Source: Hericium rajendrae
Taxonomy: Eukaryota > Basidiomycota > Agaricomycetes > Russulales > Hericiaceae
Assembly: GCA_033439255.1 (NCBI GenBank)
Contig: CM065883.1
Location: 1,674,001-1,738,000, forward strand
Length of the DNA: 64,000 nt
Reading direction: 5' to 3'
Shown: positions 46,853 through 61,300 of the stretch, piece after piece
How the letters are laid out: every line of letters starts with the position of its first letter
Numbering within the stretch: position 1 is the first letter of the stretch
Position numbers and translations under genes: made by a program
The notes under the pieces: generated by a model
The model's database searches: none
The model's input: the letters and a program-made list of their open reading frames with translations, nothing else
What the model was told of the DNA's origin: nothing

Positions 46853-47957
46853 ATGGTACGTGCGCAAATCGAATGTGAAGATGAGAAGAAGGTATGCTGA
46901 TGGGTGCGCTGCAGTTCCGCAATACCTACGACTCGGACAACACTGTGTTCTCGCCCCAGGGCCGGCTGCACCAGGTCGAGTATTCGCTCGAGGCGGTCAA
47001 GCAGGGCTCCGCGGCCGTCGGGCTGCGGTCGAAAACGCACGCGATCCTGCTCGCGTTGAAGGTGCGTGTATCCCGCCGTGCATGCGTCGCAGGGGCTGAA
47101 AAGGTATGTAGCGGTCGACGGGCGATCTGGCGAGCTACCAGCAGAAGATGTTCCGTATTGATGACCACGTTGGAATTGCGATCGCGGGGCTGACGTCTGA
47201 TGCGCGGGTGCTGAGGTCTGTTTGTTTTGACTCAGGGAGGTGTGATGGTGGTGTCTGAGTTTCTGCTTTGTGCAGCAATTTCATGCGGCAGCAGGCCATG
47301 TCCGAGCGCATGCTCTTCAATCGTCCCGTCCCCGTCAACCGCCTCGTCTCCGCCATCGCCGACAGTGCGTCCCCTTCTCTTCCGCACGACTGCTTGCTGA
47401 TGTATTGCGCGCAGAGGCGCAGGTGAACACGCAGGAGTACGGTCGCCGCCCGTACGGCGTCGGCTTCCTCGTGATCGGACACGATCACACGGGCCCGCAC
47501 CTGTACGAGTTCTCGCCGGCGGGCACGTCGTTCGAGTACTACGCCATCTCGATCGGCGCGCGCAGCCAGAGCGCCAAGACGTACCTCGAGCGGCACTTCG
47601 AGGAGTTCGCCGACTGTGCGTACCCCCTTCCCCGCTGAAAGAAACGAAGTGTTGATGCATGAATGATGGGTTGCAGGCAACCTGGAAGACCTGATCCGCC
47701 ATGGCCTGCACGCGCTGCGCGAGACGCTGCAGCAGGACAAGGAGCTCACGCCTGCGAACACGTCGATCGGGATCATCGGTCCCGCGGGCGCGCACGAGAA
47801 GGCCGTGCAGGGAGAGGCGTTCCGCCTGCGCGAGGGCGACGAGACGAAGGTCTACCTCGCGAGCATGGTCCCGAAGGAGGTCGCGCATCCCCAACCTGCG
47901 GCGGCGGCAGCGCCAGCAGCGGGGGCGGGCGATGAGGACGTGCAGATGGAGGGATAG
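46853..47957 (+). CDS. PRE5: 20S proteasome subunit alpha6 (Pre5/PSMA1)
   Basis: Alpha-ring subunit of the 20S proteasome. Six exons: 46853-46855, 46915-47061, 47112-47215, 47276-47364, 47415-47615 and 47677-47957, all GT-AG and in phase, 274 residues. The first coding exon is the ATG alone. The protein begins M+[20 protein letters not shown], the alpha6-specific form of the alpha signature (YD...FSP.GR..QVEY), then [38 protein letters not shown] and [14 protein letters not shown], which distinguish alpha6 from its paralogues. The acidic C-terminus DEDVQMEG is usual. No frame problem. It is transcribed co-directionally with, and 0.56 kb after, the MscS gene, and converges on COX15. Alpha subunits have no protease activity; they gate the chamber. 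Confidence 0.96.
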
Positions 47958-48152
47958 ATGTGTATATAGCTAATGAAGTTGTGTTTTGATAGCTGTCTTT
48001 TGAGAATGCATTCGCTGACTGGCCGGGCGTTGAGCAAGGATTATTATAAGATAAGATTGTCGTTTATTAGAAGAGCAGTGGGATAGACGGTACAGATGCG
48101 TGGACGACGGTTACCCAAGAATGAAGGTATATGCAAAAAGAGAGTAGTTCTA

Positions 48153-49794
48153 CTATGCTTTGACACTTGCGCCCTTGGACACATTCGCCTGCCTCCACAT
48201 CCGCGCTGCCATCCCAGGGCGACGTAATACGATCATCATATGGATCATCGCGGTGAGTAGCGCGACGCTGCCGGCCTGGTGCGCCGCCGCGAGCGGGACG
48301 GGCACGAGATACAGCAGCGTCGAGATGCCGAGCAGGACCTGCACGTTTGCCATTGCGAACGCGACAGCCATGGCGCGCGTTGCTAGTGGCGGTAGGGCTG
48401 CGCGGATTGCAGGGCGGAACGTCGAGGCGTAGAGCGCGCCCGTGCTAAGATAGGTCGTGATAGCCTTATGTTCGGGTGAGTAAATGGAGAGAACGTTGCA
48501 AAGTTGAGGGAGGCTTACAAGGACGCGGTGGTCGAATTGCACGGTGGTCGGGTTTTCGAAGATGTTGCGCCAGAGGCCAGCGCCGTCGGGTCCGGTGGCG
48601 TAGGCCGTGGAAAGAAGTTCGTCCGAAGGGGGAGCGAGCCGGCCGCCCATCAATGGGAACTCGTTGTACAGCAGACCAGCATCAAGGCCAGCGACGAAGG
48701 CACCTGCGCACGCTCGTAAAACCCCAACCCAGCACGGACGCGTCACTCACCTGACAGTGCAGTCAAGAAAACCAGGCCTGTGAGCACTACCGATGCCACC
48801 TTGAAACGCCGCACAACGGGGTGCCGCAGTACGCGCTCCCACTGCGCGCCATCCTGCAGGCCGCTCCACGCGCCCGTGCGCGCGAAGCGCCAGTCCTTGA
48901 GCACCGCAATGCCCGTCGCGAACATGCCCGCGTACAGCACGAGCGCGGCGCCGAGATGCGCCGCGAGGCGGTACTGCGAGACGCGCGGGACGGCACCGGG
49001 CGTGTCGAGCAGCGCGTCCTCGAGGCCGGACTTGACCATGTACCACCCTAGCGCGCCCTGTGCGCCGAGGAGCAGCGCCATGCCTGTGAGCTGCAGGGGC
49101 ATGGCGGCGGTCAGCTTGCGGCGCGCGGCGAAGTAGGCGAGCGGGAAGACGAAGGCGAGGCCGATGAGGCGGCCGAGGATGCGGTGGCCCCATTCCATGT
49201 AGAAGATCGACTTGAACTGCGAGAGCGTGATGGAGTGGTTCAGTCTGGCATCAAAGCATGGATCAGACATAAAACTTTGATTGGGGAAATACAAGACGCA
49301 CAACTTAAATTCCGGTGTGGCCTTGTATTTCTCGAATTCTTCTTCCCATTGCGCCTGAGACAGAGGGGGAGGACGCCGGTGATGGGTCGCCATTCTGTAA
49401 TGCTGAGACCGGATTCCGTGAGACGCGTTACACCGCCAACGACGATCACAGCAAACACCAAGGTCGAAGAGAGAAGCAGCCAGCGCGCGACCGGCGGCGG
49501 CGCGAGGACGGGCAGCGCATCCACGACAGCAGATGAATTGTTCGAGAAAAATCGAGGTTCGATCTTGGCCTTCAGTGATGCAGGTGTAGGCTTAGCAAAA
49601 AGAGCATATCGGCGAATCTGGCTGGAGATGGATGGGGACCGCGCAGACTTGGTTAAGAGCGAGGCGCTGCGTTGTGAGAGCGCAGACACGCGACTCGAGA
49701 GGGTCTGCTGGTGCAGTCCCCGAGACCATACCGATTGAAGGCTAAGAGGGCGTAGATTTGACAGCACTATCCGTGCCAGCATTGCTGGTGACAT
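48153..49794 (-). CDS. COX15: Haem A synthase COX15
   Basis: Inner-mitochondrial-membrane enzyme that oxidises the C8 methyl of haem O to give haem A for cytochrome c oxidase. Four exons on the minus strand: 49794-49302, 49244-48751, 48703-48519 and 48464-48153, about 494 residues. The N-terminus ([20 protein letters not shown]) is Arg/Ser-rich and acid-poor, a mitochondrial presequence. Family blocks: [39 protein letters not shown], the span [62 protein letters not shown] and [16 protein letters not shown]. The four conserved haem-ligand histidines are in the EWGHR, RLAAH, FDHR and AAHQ blocks, within eight spans. One C is apparently missing in the C5 run near 49367, between TGV and LSQAQWEEE. 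The frame is open above the ATG, but the presequence supports 49794. Confidence 0.93.
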
Positions 49795-50105
49795 TGAGCA
49801 CCTCCTGATGAACGTTCCGCAGATGTCAGAAATTCCGCAGTAAATTCCGAAGAATTCTGCAAACGTACCTTGAGACAAGCACTGTCCAGCTGGAGACCCA
49901 ATGAGCGTTTTGTGCAAGTAGCGCTGCGGTGAACTACCTCGGCGCTATAAATGCAAGCGTCGCGACTGGTCGCGGCCAACGTCGACGCGTTCTCGGCGGG
50001 AAGCACTTTTTGGGAGCCACGTGATGTACGCGATGACGGAGCATGGCCGGACTTCGAGCGCGTCACTTCCGTTCCTCTCCTCTAGACCTACCCCGCACTG
50101 AAGCC
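49795..50105. promoter_or_regulatory. Shared divergent promoter of COX15 and BOL3
   Basis: 311 bp between two head-to-head ATGs, both of nuclear genes for mitochondrial proteins (haem A synthesis and Fe-S cluster transfer). No TATA near either start. Co-regulation is inference. Confidence 0.5.
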
Positions 50106-50549
50106 ATGTTCTCGAGAGCAGATCCGGACAGCAGCCCCGCCGCTGCGAAGAATCCGCCTCTACACTTCTGCGGCGCGACCATCGCCAACACCGCCTCCCC
50201 TCTCCCCAATTGGACGAAGGCGAGCAAAATATCTGGAATAAACTCTCAGAACGCTTTCAGCCTTCCGAATTACTTGTGCAGGACGTTTCAGGTGCGTTGG
50301 AGGTGGAGATTCATATATTGGTGAGACTGACAAGAGTCTCGAGGTGGATGCGGCACATTCTATGCCATAACCATCGCGAGCCAGGCTTTCAAGGGCCTCC
50401 CAATTGTGAAACAGCATAGACTAGTGAACGACGAGCTGAAGAAGGAAATAGAAGGTATACATGGCTTGCAGGTACGCCTCATTGCCTGTGTCGTTCTCGT
50501 TATCTCACTGATATTGCCCTCGCAGTTGAAAACGATACCTCGAGATTAG
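50106..50549 (+). CDS. BOL3: Mitochondrial BolA-like Fe-S transfer protein (BOLA3/Bol3)
   Basis: BolA-fold protein that helps deliver 4Fe-4S clusters to mitochondrial enzymes such as lipoyl synthase, with Nfu1 and monothiol glutaredoxin. Three exons: 50106-50291, 50344-50471 and 50526-50549, about 112 residues. The first part is a short Ser/Ala/Pro-rich leader with MFSR at the start. Then comes the BolA domain: QNIWNKLSERFQPSELLVQD, the BOLA3-type Cys loop SGGCGTFYAITIASQAFKG, the signature LPIVKQHRLVNDELKKEI (conserved His) and the end HGLQLKTIPRD. The frame moves by one base near 50205 in a C-rich stretch (cctctcccc) between leader and domain, so one C is probably missing. Divergent from COX15. 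The Cys in GGCG separates BOLA3 from BOLA1. Confidence 0.88.
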
Positions 50550-53500
50550 CTAGATTACATCCTCTTTATTCGCGCACCGGCCTTCCACATCATGACATTT
50601 TTATCTTGAACCCTGATAACTCAAACAAGTCGGGCCGTGATGGTTTCGGCGAACTGAGGCCAAGTCCGACGAGGCAACAGAGTCTCCCTGGCAACAGTAA
50701 TCGTTACACACCAATACCTGGGGCCCACGGGAACGGAACCCCATATGTATGTGTCTTCCTCAGGTCCATGATGCTTTGATGGCTGCGGGGGGGTATCAAC
50801 TTCCGTCAAGACCGTCATTATCTTTCGAACACTCGGCGTACTCACGCGCCCGAGCGTACGAGGTTCTCAGCATATGAGAGGACACACGCTGTTCCTTCAA
50901 TAAGTGTGCGGAGAAGATACGCTCCAATTCCTCTGCTTCTGATCGTCGGCGGGCTGTGGTACGGTGAGCAGTTAGCTCCTTTAATCCACTCTTCTCACAG
51001 TGGTGACGCGCCATGAGTCTCTCAATCACCATTTATGTATAGGCATTTGATCAGTGTACACGGGATTGTTCTCAGCGGGCCTTGCGCATTCCGTCTGAGA
51101 AGGGAACCCTGACGGCATTCAATACAGAACGCCCACACATAGTGCATTTTGATCATTATCACTTGCCACGTACTATCGACCCTGTACTACCAGAAGAACG
51201 TTTCTGACGCACACATGTGCTACCAAAGTCCAAATGACAGATTAGTACGTTTTCTGATTTTTGCGCATACAACTCATTTCCTTCCGCGGAAAGGCCTGAC
51301 ACCAACCTGACACTCTAGCAATGAGCACAGTCTGCTGATTTGGCTCTCGCCCATTTGGCTAAATGATTAGCGTTCTCACATTGCTGTTTTCTCCTTTCAT
51401 CCTTATTCCCGCCGCGCTGGATGCAAAGGTTCGAGACAAGTACGCCGTCTTCTCGCCTTCGACGGACTTTTCCTTCCGTGTTGATGTCGTTCATCATTGT
51501 TGCAGATATATTATATTCCACCCACTGTGGGCAATTTATGACGTGTCAAGGCATTTCTGGAGAACTGGATGTGTGAATGTGTCTCACGGCCTTCAGACTT
51601 TAGCAGCCGCAAAAGCCAGGTACTCTTATTTTGAAGAACCAGTCTTGGTCGCTTAAGTGCTGTTTTGCAGAATAGCGCATCGCGGCCTCTCACGCTGTTT
51701 ACTGCTGCAGGCTGTCTTTCAATTCTGCCAAGTTATCCTCGAGTCTGCTCAAGGCCGCAGCAGGGCCGCGGACGAAGTATTGCCACCCAATTCAAGGCTT
51801 TCTCATAGATGTCAAGCGGCAATCTCAGTAGTGGCCGTGAGGCCACCGATGCATGATGGATGATGGATGATCATCGATGATGGTGCATCTTGCCCAGCGC
51901 CGTCGATTGGCACAGGTCCGCGGCCTCACGTGCCCACCCGTTTATCGTTGTGGGTATATTATGCACGTCTTCCTTCGCTGCGAACAACATCTGCAATTTA
52001 CGAAGTGCTCTGTGGGCGTGCTTCCATCGTGATTATCGCCCCCTTCATGCTCGCGCGAGCTTCATCTCACGGTCCTTGCCTTCTCCAGGTTTGACGTCTC
52101 CGCCGCCCACCGAGTTAGGCTGACATCGGCGTACGCGATAAGTGGAAGCTGTCATTTCCGTGGAGACGTGCGTTTTGCGCACGGCCTGGGCTGCCGTTGC
52201 GGCAAGTACCTTGCACCGACTAATAGCATCTCACTTCCTTTTCCCTGCGCGGCCTGAGGAATTCACTGCACGTGCCTGCCGAACATCCAATACAGTCATA
52301 ACCACATCCGAGATGCGACCGCCCTGCATGATGAGCGTGCGCAGGTACGCAGCTGCCAATGGAGGCAAGCAGACCTCCTTCTGGCCTCGGGCGCCGCAGA
52401 CAACGACAACGATACAGGTAAACACAGGATTCGCGGCTATAGTGCTCTGTGCAGGAGCGCCGCACACTTCTAGCGCCTCCTGCTCAGTGCTCAGCGTCGT
52501 CGCGGGACGGGAGAGTGCACTTCGTGCACGAGAAGCGGCGCGAGCGCACCTGCGGCCACATCTCAAGACGCCGCGCGCCCGACAGCACACAGCAGCGGGC
52601 TCCTGGAGGTTGGCAGGTGCCTCACAGGCCCAAACGCTCTGATTCGAAACGCGTTCTTCCCAGCGGACGCGTGGAAAACAGCGTGTTGGTGACAGGTGTG
52701 GGTCCGGGGTCTCTGTCTGGTGCGGCAGCGTGCCGGCGGAGTGAGGTGAGTTCGAACTTTGTGGGGTGCGGGGTGATGGGAGGGCATTTCGGCTGCTTCT
52801 GTGGCAGAGAGTCTAACCGCCCGGAAGTGTATCAGATCTGCACACAGCTCTGAGAGGCTCAGGGAGTCGGGATGGGTCTTGCGTTGGAAGGATGGATATG
52901 GTGGGGTGCACGGTGCATGACGCAGCCCACGATGCTGCGAGCGTCAATTGTCACTGTCCTTGCGCGCGGGACTCGGTGAAAGGTCTGCCCGTTCTCTTGT
53001 CCTGCATGCATGGTGAGCTTTCGTTCAATCGGTTTTGGCGATCCAATGGGCTCAACCTCGAGCTTCGTCACTGGCTTCAGCACCTATCGATCATTTTACT
53101 CACTGCGCGCTCCGTGCTGAGCACTATCTGACCGCAGATACTTATCGCCAGTGCAGGGCATACAATAGCGACACGATTGCAGCCCGAAAGACGTCTGTCC
53201 CTGCGATCATGTGTGTCCGACGGGCACCCGCTGATCGATGAATGCAAATACTGCGATGTCGCCGAGCTCTACGTTTCAGACTTGCTGTGCACGGTGCGCG
53301 GTCGCCTTATATATCTCCACAGAGGATAGCAGGAGAGTTGATATTTGATACCCGAGCTGACCGGCCAATGCAACCATCTTGTAATCTATGGGGCGGTTGT
53401 TCTATGTTCGAGATCAGCAGCGACGACTACTTGTACCGTGCCCAGCGTTATCATTAGAACTTATTTAGAAGAAAGTGAGGATGATGCAGTGCTGTTGAAG

Positions 53501-53907
53501 CGCTCGTCTGACGATATCACGCTAGCGAGACCGGAGCTTTCATGCTCGGATAAATAACGTACTTGAAGAAAAGTGCTGACCACAGATGACTGAGAGTGAA
53601 ACAGACATGACATATGCATCCCAAGAAAGCTGTGGTATTGCTCGTCCCATTCTATACAGTCTAGTCATTCCTTGTTTTACATATTTCATTCTTCGCCTGG
53701 CCCATTCCTCCCAGCGGTTTTCTAAACCAGCGCCTCTCCCCACCGATGATATTCAAAAGCGGCCAGTCTGACCCACGGGATATGATACCCCATGCGATCT
53801 AGAAACGATCATCCAGCGTCACCTCGTTCCATCGAAAATCCCGGTTCCCAAAAAAGAAAAAGACAGCCTTGCTGTCATCTATACATTCCCGATTAGATGC
53901 CCTTCAT
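50550..53907. other. 3.4-kb gene-poor region
   Basis: No gene recognised. Several open frames of 70-170 codons at 52.1-52.9 kb overlap on both strands in a CpG-rich patch without family motifs. The right end is the 3' flank of the EFM6-like gene. No repeat family or RNA gene seen. Confidence 0.4.
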
Positions 53908-55596
<1,689 letters not shown>

Positions 55597-56773
55597 GGTC
55601 CGGTGACGAGTACTAGTGTCTATGTCTGGGCAAGCGTGATCTTCAGAGTATGATGAATACAGAGAGAAGAAAATGGGAATGTCAGACTGACCGTGATGGT
55701 ACTCTTGATAATTCGGAAGTGTGGCCCAATCGTTCTGATCCCGTCCTTCGGCTAATTGACGTTTTGATCAAGAAAGTCCTTTCGTCGCCGATCGACGGTG
55801 GCCGGCAGCTCTCACCGCCCGTGGTGGCGGTGTCGGCATCGTGGCTCTCCTGCCAGCTGTTCATTTTCGAAACTTCGTCTCAATTCTTATCACCATCTAT
55901 ACGGACTGCATGCATCTCTCAACCCACCCGAAAAATGGTATACCATTCGTAGCTGTCATGGGGCTTTCCATAGTGCGAAGCACAATCAACTCATAATATT
56001 GGATTGCGCAGAGCATTCACAGCTCCCAGGATCTGTAGCAGGTACCGGAGAAGCTGTGACAGGGAGCCCTGGACCCTCGTTCGTGATGACTGGAAAGGAC
56101 CATATGCTCCGTATGATTTTCGCCGCAACGACTTTGCTCATTGTCGCTCGGAGCCGAGAACGTGATGCACGGAACATCGAACGTGAGCCCTCTTGCCCAC
56201 GGCCACGCCTATCGTCTGAAAGCGACTACTGTCCTTGCACCATGAATGGCCCTCAACTGGATGTATAGGTATGGCCACTGTTGTTTTGCACTGGGTATAC
56301 GTGGTGATTTTTGTCTTGCTAGGACCTGATGATGATTCAGAAGAGCTTCCCTTCGAATCATATAGATACCGCATTTGGGTCTTGCCTTGCGGGGCCTTGT
56401 ACTGATTTCGTAGCGCGAAGATATATATGGAGCAAGCGTCTGTCTATTCCCCCAGGGATCCCTTCCTGTGATTTCCCCTACGGATTGCAATCCGAGGTCC
56501 GAGAAGAAGTCCCAGGAAGTCGCAAGCTCGCATCAGCTGTATCAGCGCCTCGTCCCCCGCGCTTGGCGCACTCCTTGATGAATTCTCCCTTAGGGCTCCT
56601 TCACCTCCCATCTCCCATCTTAATCACAGCTATATCATCCAGTCCATCCCCGGTCATTGTGTCCCCCTTTCTTCCGACCCTCCACCACCTCCCACCCTTG
56701 CCTCGCACTGCCCTAATCATATAAGTGCTTTGCGCAGTGGTCTCACGACGAGCACGACCTGCTTTGCTCACTC
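55597..56773. other. Divergent intergenic region
   Basis: 1.2 kb between head-to-head starts of the EFM6-like and Pro/Ser-rich genes. No coding signature. The last 200 bp is strongly pyrimidine-rich (ccctttcttccgaccctcca), a typical fungal 5' leader. Confidence 0.5.
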
Positions 56774-57974
56774 ATGGCTCCTCGAACAACTGCACGTCTA
56801 CTTCCTTTTGCCCCCCGTCAGCAGAGCCCGGCGCCCCATGCCCGTTCGCGTTCACCGTGCAGGCCAAAGCAGCAGGGTGCAGGTCTGTCTGTTTATACAG
56901 AACGGGAATCGAGCCTTCCTCCACGACGACCGATGACGCCTTCAGTGTCATCCATCAAGTCCTGCGACTCTGAATGGGCATCGTCGGGGTCGTCATCATC
57001 TGATTCCTCGTCCGCTTTCTGTGCGACACCGTCGTCTTCACAATCCAGCCCGCCATCATCGCTACCTCCGTCCCCAGCGTGAGTGTTTCCCCTATATTGA
57101 TTTCTTATCATCTGATTGACTTTCTCAATATCGTTAGACCGTCCATTCTCGCTTTTCGAAAGCTACGGCCGCTTCCTCATCCGCCTAGCGATGGTCTTTC
57201 CCCGGTGCCTTCGCTTATCTATTCACCTGACTCGCGCAAGTCATCTTCCTCGAGGGATTCGGCACTGCCTTCGCCTGACTTGCCGACCCCGCCTCCTACC
57301 CGGGATGTCGTTATCACACCTTCCAGCCCACAATCATATTCCCCTCGGCGGACCGTGAGACTACCAACACCTCCGCCTCCGCCTCCGCCTCCACCCCCGT
57401 CTCTTTCCATAGCAACGTCATCACTTCCTGATAACTATACACTCAAGCCGCCGAGACCACCTTCACATTCCTTCCTGTCATTGTCTCCTGTTTCATCACC
57501 CAGGACTTCCGTTCTTTCCTCATTTCTGCTTCCGCCTCTCGCACTCCCTTCGTCAACACAGTCGCAACGCACGTCTATGCTCTCTGTGTTCTCCGGATCT
57601 TCCGAGTCCACAGTAACGCCCCTCACAACACCTACGCAGGCCTCTGCGAAAAGTCACCCTGGCGCATGAAGGGCCCGCGCTTTCGGCACCGCCGGACTTC
57701 GACCGCATCCACGCTGACGATGCCGCGCCAGTTGCCCTCCGTCCCCGCGATGAAGATCAACGCGACCGTCCCACCGTCGAGCATGCCCTTCTCGCCGCGC
57801 GAGTACGACACGCCCGTGAATGCGCATGGATGGTCGCTGGCTGGCGACCGCCGGAGCTGGTTCAGGCGGCGGACGGGCGAGGAGCAGTGGATCCCGGGCG
57901 ACTGTGATATTGAGGAGGACGATTCGACGATCGACTGGGATCTGATTGATGAAATCATGGCGTCTTCGGGCTGA
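56774..57974 (+). CDS. Pro/Ser-rich protein of unknown function
   Basis: Not recognised. Exons 56774-57078 and 57138-57974, about 381 residues. The frame moves by one base at an A4 run near 57643, where an A is apparently missing. Order: Arg/Pro/Ser N-terminus (MAPRTTARLLPFAPRQQSPA), Ser-rich acidic patch, Ser/Pro-rich region with SPDSRKSSSSRDS and a Pro run after RTVRLPTP, basic RMKGPRFRHRRTSTAST, and a conserved-looking C-terminus (WSLAGDRRSWFRRRTGEEQW, then EEDDSTIDWDLIDEIMASSG). No domain, signal peptide or membrane span. The many Ser-Pro sites suggest phosphorylation by proline-directed kinases, and the acidic hydrophobic tail could be a binding motif; both are inference. Confidence 0.65.
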
Positions 57975-58378
57975 GGGGCTGGGACAAACTACAATATCAC
58001 GTCTTTCATTGTGAGTAATATTCGGTTTGAACGCGCTTCGCGTGTTTATATCCTATTTACAGGAATGGCTTGATGCCCACATATATACAAGAACACTACA
58101 TGCATATCAACTTCTCGTTTCCCTTCCCGCTCCCATACACTGCGTTACCATCCAAATCTTCTCACCTCGACCGACAGTTGTTGTCTTGTTTACGCCTTCC
58201 TTTTCCTGTGTTTTCGGACATGCGCGCCTCGCGCTAGTGCGGCTCGACCTTACCTTTTGATTTATTTCATCTTTATCTCCTGTGTGTGCTAACAGTTACT
58301 GTGCTGCAGTTGTTGTAGTTCGATAGGACTAATGACTATTATTATCGTGGAGGTAGGAAGGAACATGACATGTAATGA
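57975..58378. other. Convergent 3' spacer
   Basis: 404 bp, AT-rich, between the stops of two convergent genes. It holds both 3' untranslated regions; nothing else seen. Confidence 0.5.
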
Positions 58379-61300
58379 CTACCGAATATATGCACTGCTA
58401 CTGGCACCCTGGTCCATGACATTTAAGTTGCTGTCAAGGTTATTTTGCTGTGCGCTCTCCTCGGCCTTTCGTGATGCTTCCAGTGCTGCCTGTATAATCT
58501 GATCAAAACCGAAGCTTTTCATACGGTTGACTGGTTGAGCCTGCTTCAAGGCTGCTTCTTCACGGGCTCGTCTGTCATACTTAAGCCTGTTGACAACTGT
58601 GAACTGGTTTCGTGGATGTTTGCGTGATCCTGGGTAAATGACTTCAGGATAAAGTTCAGGGCTGGAGGGAATCAAAATTAGACACATCAAATTGAAAGAT
58701 TGAATATAAACTACTAGACTAGATGGTGGTGAGGAACTCACCCTTCAACTAGTGGATTCAAAGAAGTTGCATAGACAATTTCATATTCATATAAAGTGAA
58801 AATTTCATCCTCAGGGTCAATGTTCATGCTTGCCTTAATTTCTTCAAGAACTGAAAAATCACTGTAGTACTTCAGAAAATAATTTGTGTTAAAATATCGA
58901 ACATTCCTTGTTCTTTCAATGAGAACCTTCAAAATGTCACACCAAACAGTATGGCCTTTTGATAAATTATAAAGATCAAAAAGCCTAGTTTTCTTTAAAA
59001 AGGCAGGTTGTGCTGCCCAATTCTGAATAATCAATTGACAACATTGCAAAAATTGATCAGATGAAACATGATCATTCAAACTTTCATGATTGCTTAGAAT
59101 TTCTACAAGATAATTCATCAATTTTTCAGCAATACATATAATACAATCATATGATGCTCCAGTTTTCTCCATTGCAGTTATGCAGATTTTTACCCCATCA
59201 TTTTCAAAAAATTGTTTACATAACAGAGGAGGCTGATTATACAGAGACTTAGAAATGTTTATACAAGTTGTGTCAAACACTTCTATAAATGAAGTCTCTT
59301 TGATTAGTTGGATCATACTAGAAATGAATGTTGTATTTTCTGGTGTCTCATTAGACAAATTGTATCCAAGACCTCCTTGTGGAGTCATGAAACCAGATGC
59401 CTGAAGATAGTATAAATCCATAAATAAATTCAACAGATTCAGTTGTCCATCTACAGTTAATTTTGGATGATGAAAGTATGTACCACTTAAAAATTTGCCT
59501 ATAATATGACATGATTGAAGTACCCATTCCCTATTCTAAGGGCTTTGAATGCAGAAGATGCTCTGAGAGAGACTTGATCATATTTGGTACTACATGCATA
59601 TATTCAGCTGTTGAAGAGTAGAAATTAGTATTAGGTTCTAAGGAACTCCAACTCTCAGGTGAGTCAAGATATTGAAGCAAAATAGAAAACAATAGTCCAG
59701 TAGTTTGACTTTCAATAGAATCATCCTGTATCATAACTTTTACCAATGGAGCACCTTTGACATTTCCATGAGATATCCATAAGAGCTGCATTATCTGTTG
59801 AGTATAATCTGCCTGAGGAAAATTATCCTTATTTTTTTCTAGACACTTTATTAAAAATAAGCCAAAGATCCAAGAATGATGACTTGTCGACTGAGATGCA
59901 CTTCTGAGATTTTTCCAGTATATAATTTGCCTTATAAAATACTGAAGAAGCAGCTCAAGATGATCCTTCACAATTATAGAATCCTCTAGAATACATTTCT
60001 TCAAAACCTTTTGAACACTCTCCCATGAAACTTTGTCAACAGACTGGGGGTGACATTGTGAACAATAAGCCAAAACTTGCAATTCTAAGCTTTTCACATG
60101 TTCTAAAGCAGCCCAGTTCAAGATTATCCATTGAGTGATAGTAGACAGTGGAGCTTCTCCTTTTAAATCAGTAAATTGAAGTAGATATAAATATCCTCGA
60201 AGATACCTCTCTGCCCATACCAGGCCATCTTCATCTTTTAATATGTGAAAAATGCCTTCAATTGTAGATTTGTATTTTTGTAAAAGACTCTCATTGGCAA
60301 AGATCTTGAAGTCATATTTGTCTCTATAAATTCCTGCAAGTGATTGCATAAAAATACTTGTAACTGTTGGATTAGAGGACTTATAGAGCCATGATAAAGC
60401 ATCACTTTCAAGAGACTCTGCCTCCTTGCCAATGATCACATATTCCTTATTGTGAAAGGATTCTCTAGTATCAACATGTTCAGTTTTTGGGGGCTGTCAG
60501 AATACTATTGTTCTCTCCTCAAATTGTTCTGATCTAATGATTTTAAAAAAATTCAAGCTCTTAAGATATAGCTTATGCAAAGAGTATCTCAAATGAGCAC
60601 TTTTATGACAAACAAAATGCCATACATTCACAATCTTATGGTAGACAATATACACATAATCAGATAGAGGAGTCCTATAAGGACAATCCATATAAGCCAA
60701 TGGCAGTAGATTTGAAATGAAGTATGCCAAGTAGGTCACTATTCCAGTACCAGTGATGACCCAAGAGATTGCTACATCCAAAGCACTCAAAAACACTGCA
60801 AGGCCAATAAGGAAGACCAACAGAGACAAATGCATAAGCACAGGCAACATGCCAACAATTCCTTGGACATGCCATTTCTCGAGACCTCGAAATCTGAACT
60901 GTCTGATCTGAACACGAGTTCTGGCTGTTCCGGAGACAGCTGAAACATAGTTCTGCAACCACTGCTTGACCAGCACAGATAACAGAGCAGTAGCCAGATT
61001 GATCGCCAGAGTCGTGAACCATAAGCCATTGACCCAACGGTCATTTGCACTCGGACGGAACGGAGAAGTGCTATTCATATTGGACACGAGGATAGCATCC
61101 GTCGAGGAACCCTGAGAGATAGCCCTCTGAAGGCTCACAAGCTCGGTGAGCAGCGACGCAGAGATCATAGAATAGTCCGGTTGAAGAGCTTGAGAAGTCT
61201 GCACGACGAGTGTTGTAACAACAGCAGAAAAGAGACCAGCCTTTGAAGACACGTCAGTATGAAATCTCCGATGCAAAGGAATAAACCCCACGAAGACAAG

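Noticed and set aside
52142-52853. Overlapping frames on both strands at 52.1-52.9 kb as a histone-like or secreted protein
   Set aside because: Neither strand shows histone or other family motifs, and splice signals do not give a consistent model.
60486-60498. gtattctgacag as a tiny intron removing the stop in the DUF6535 gene
   Set aside because: It has donor, branch-like and acceptor words but is only 12 nt, too short to be spliced.
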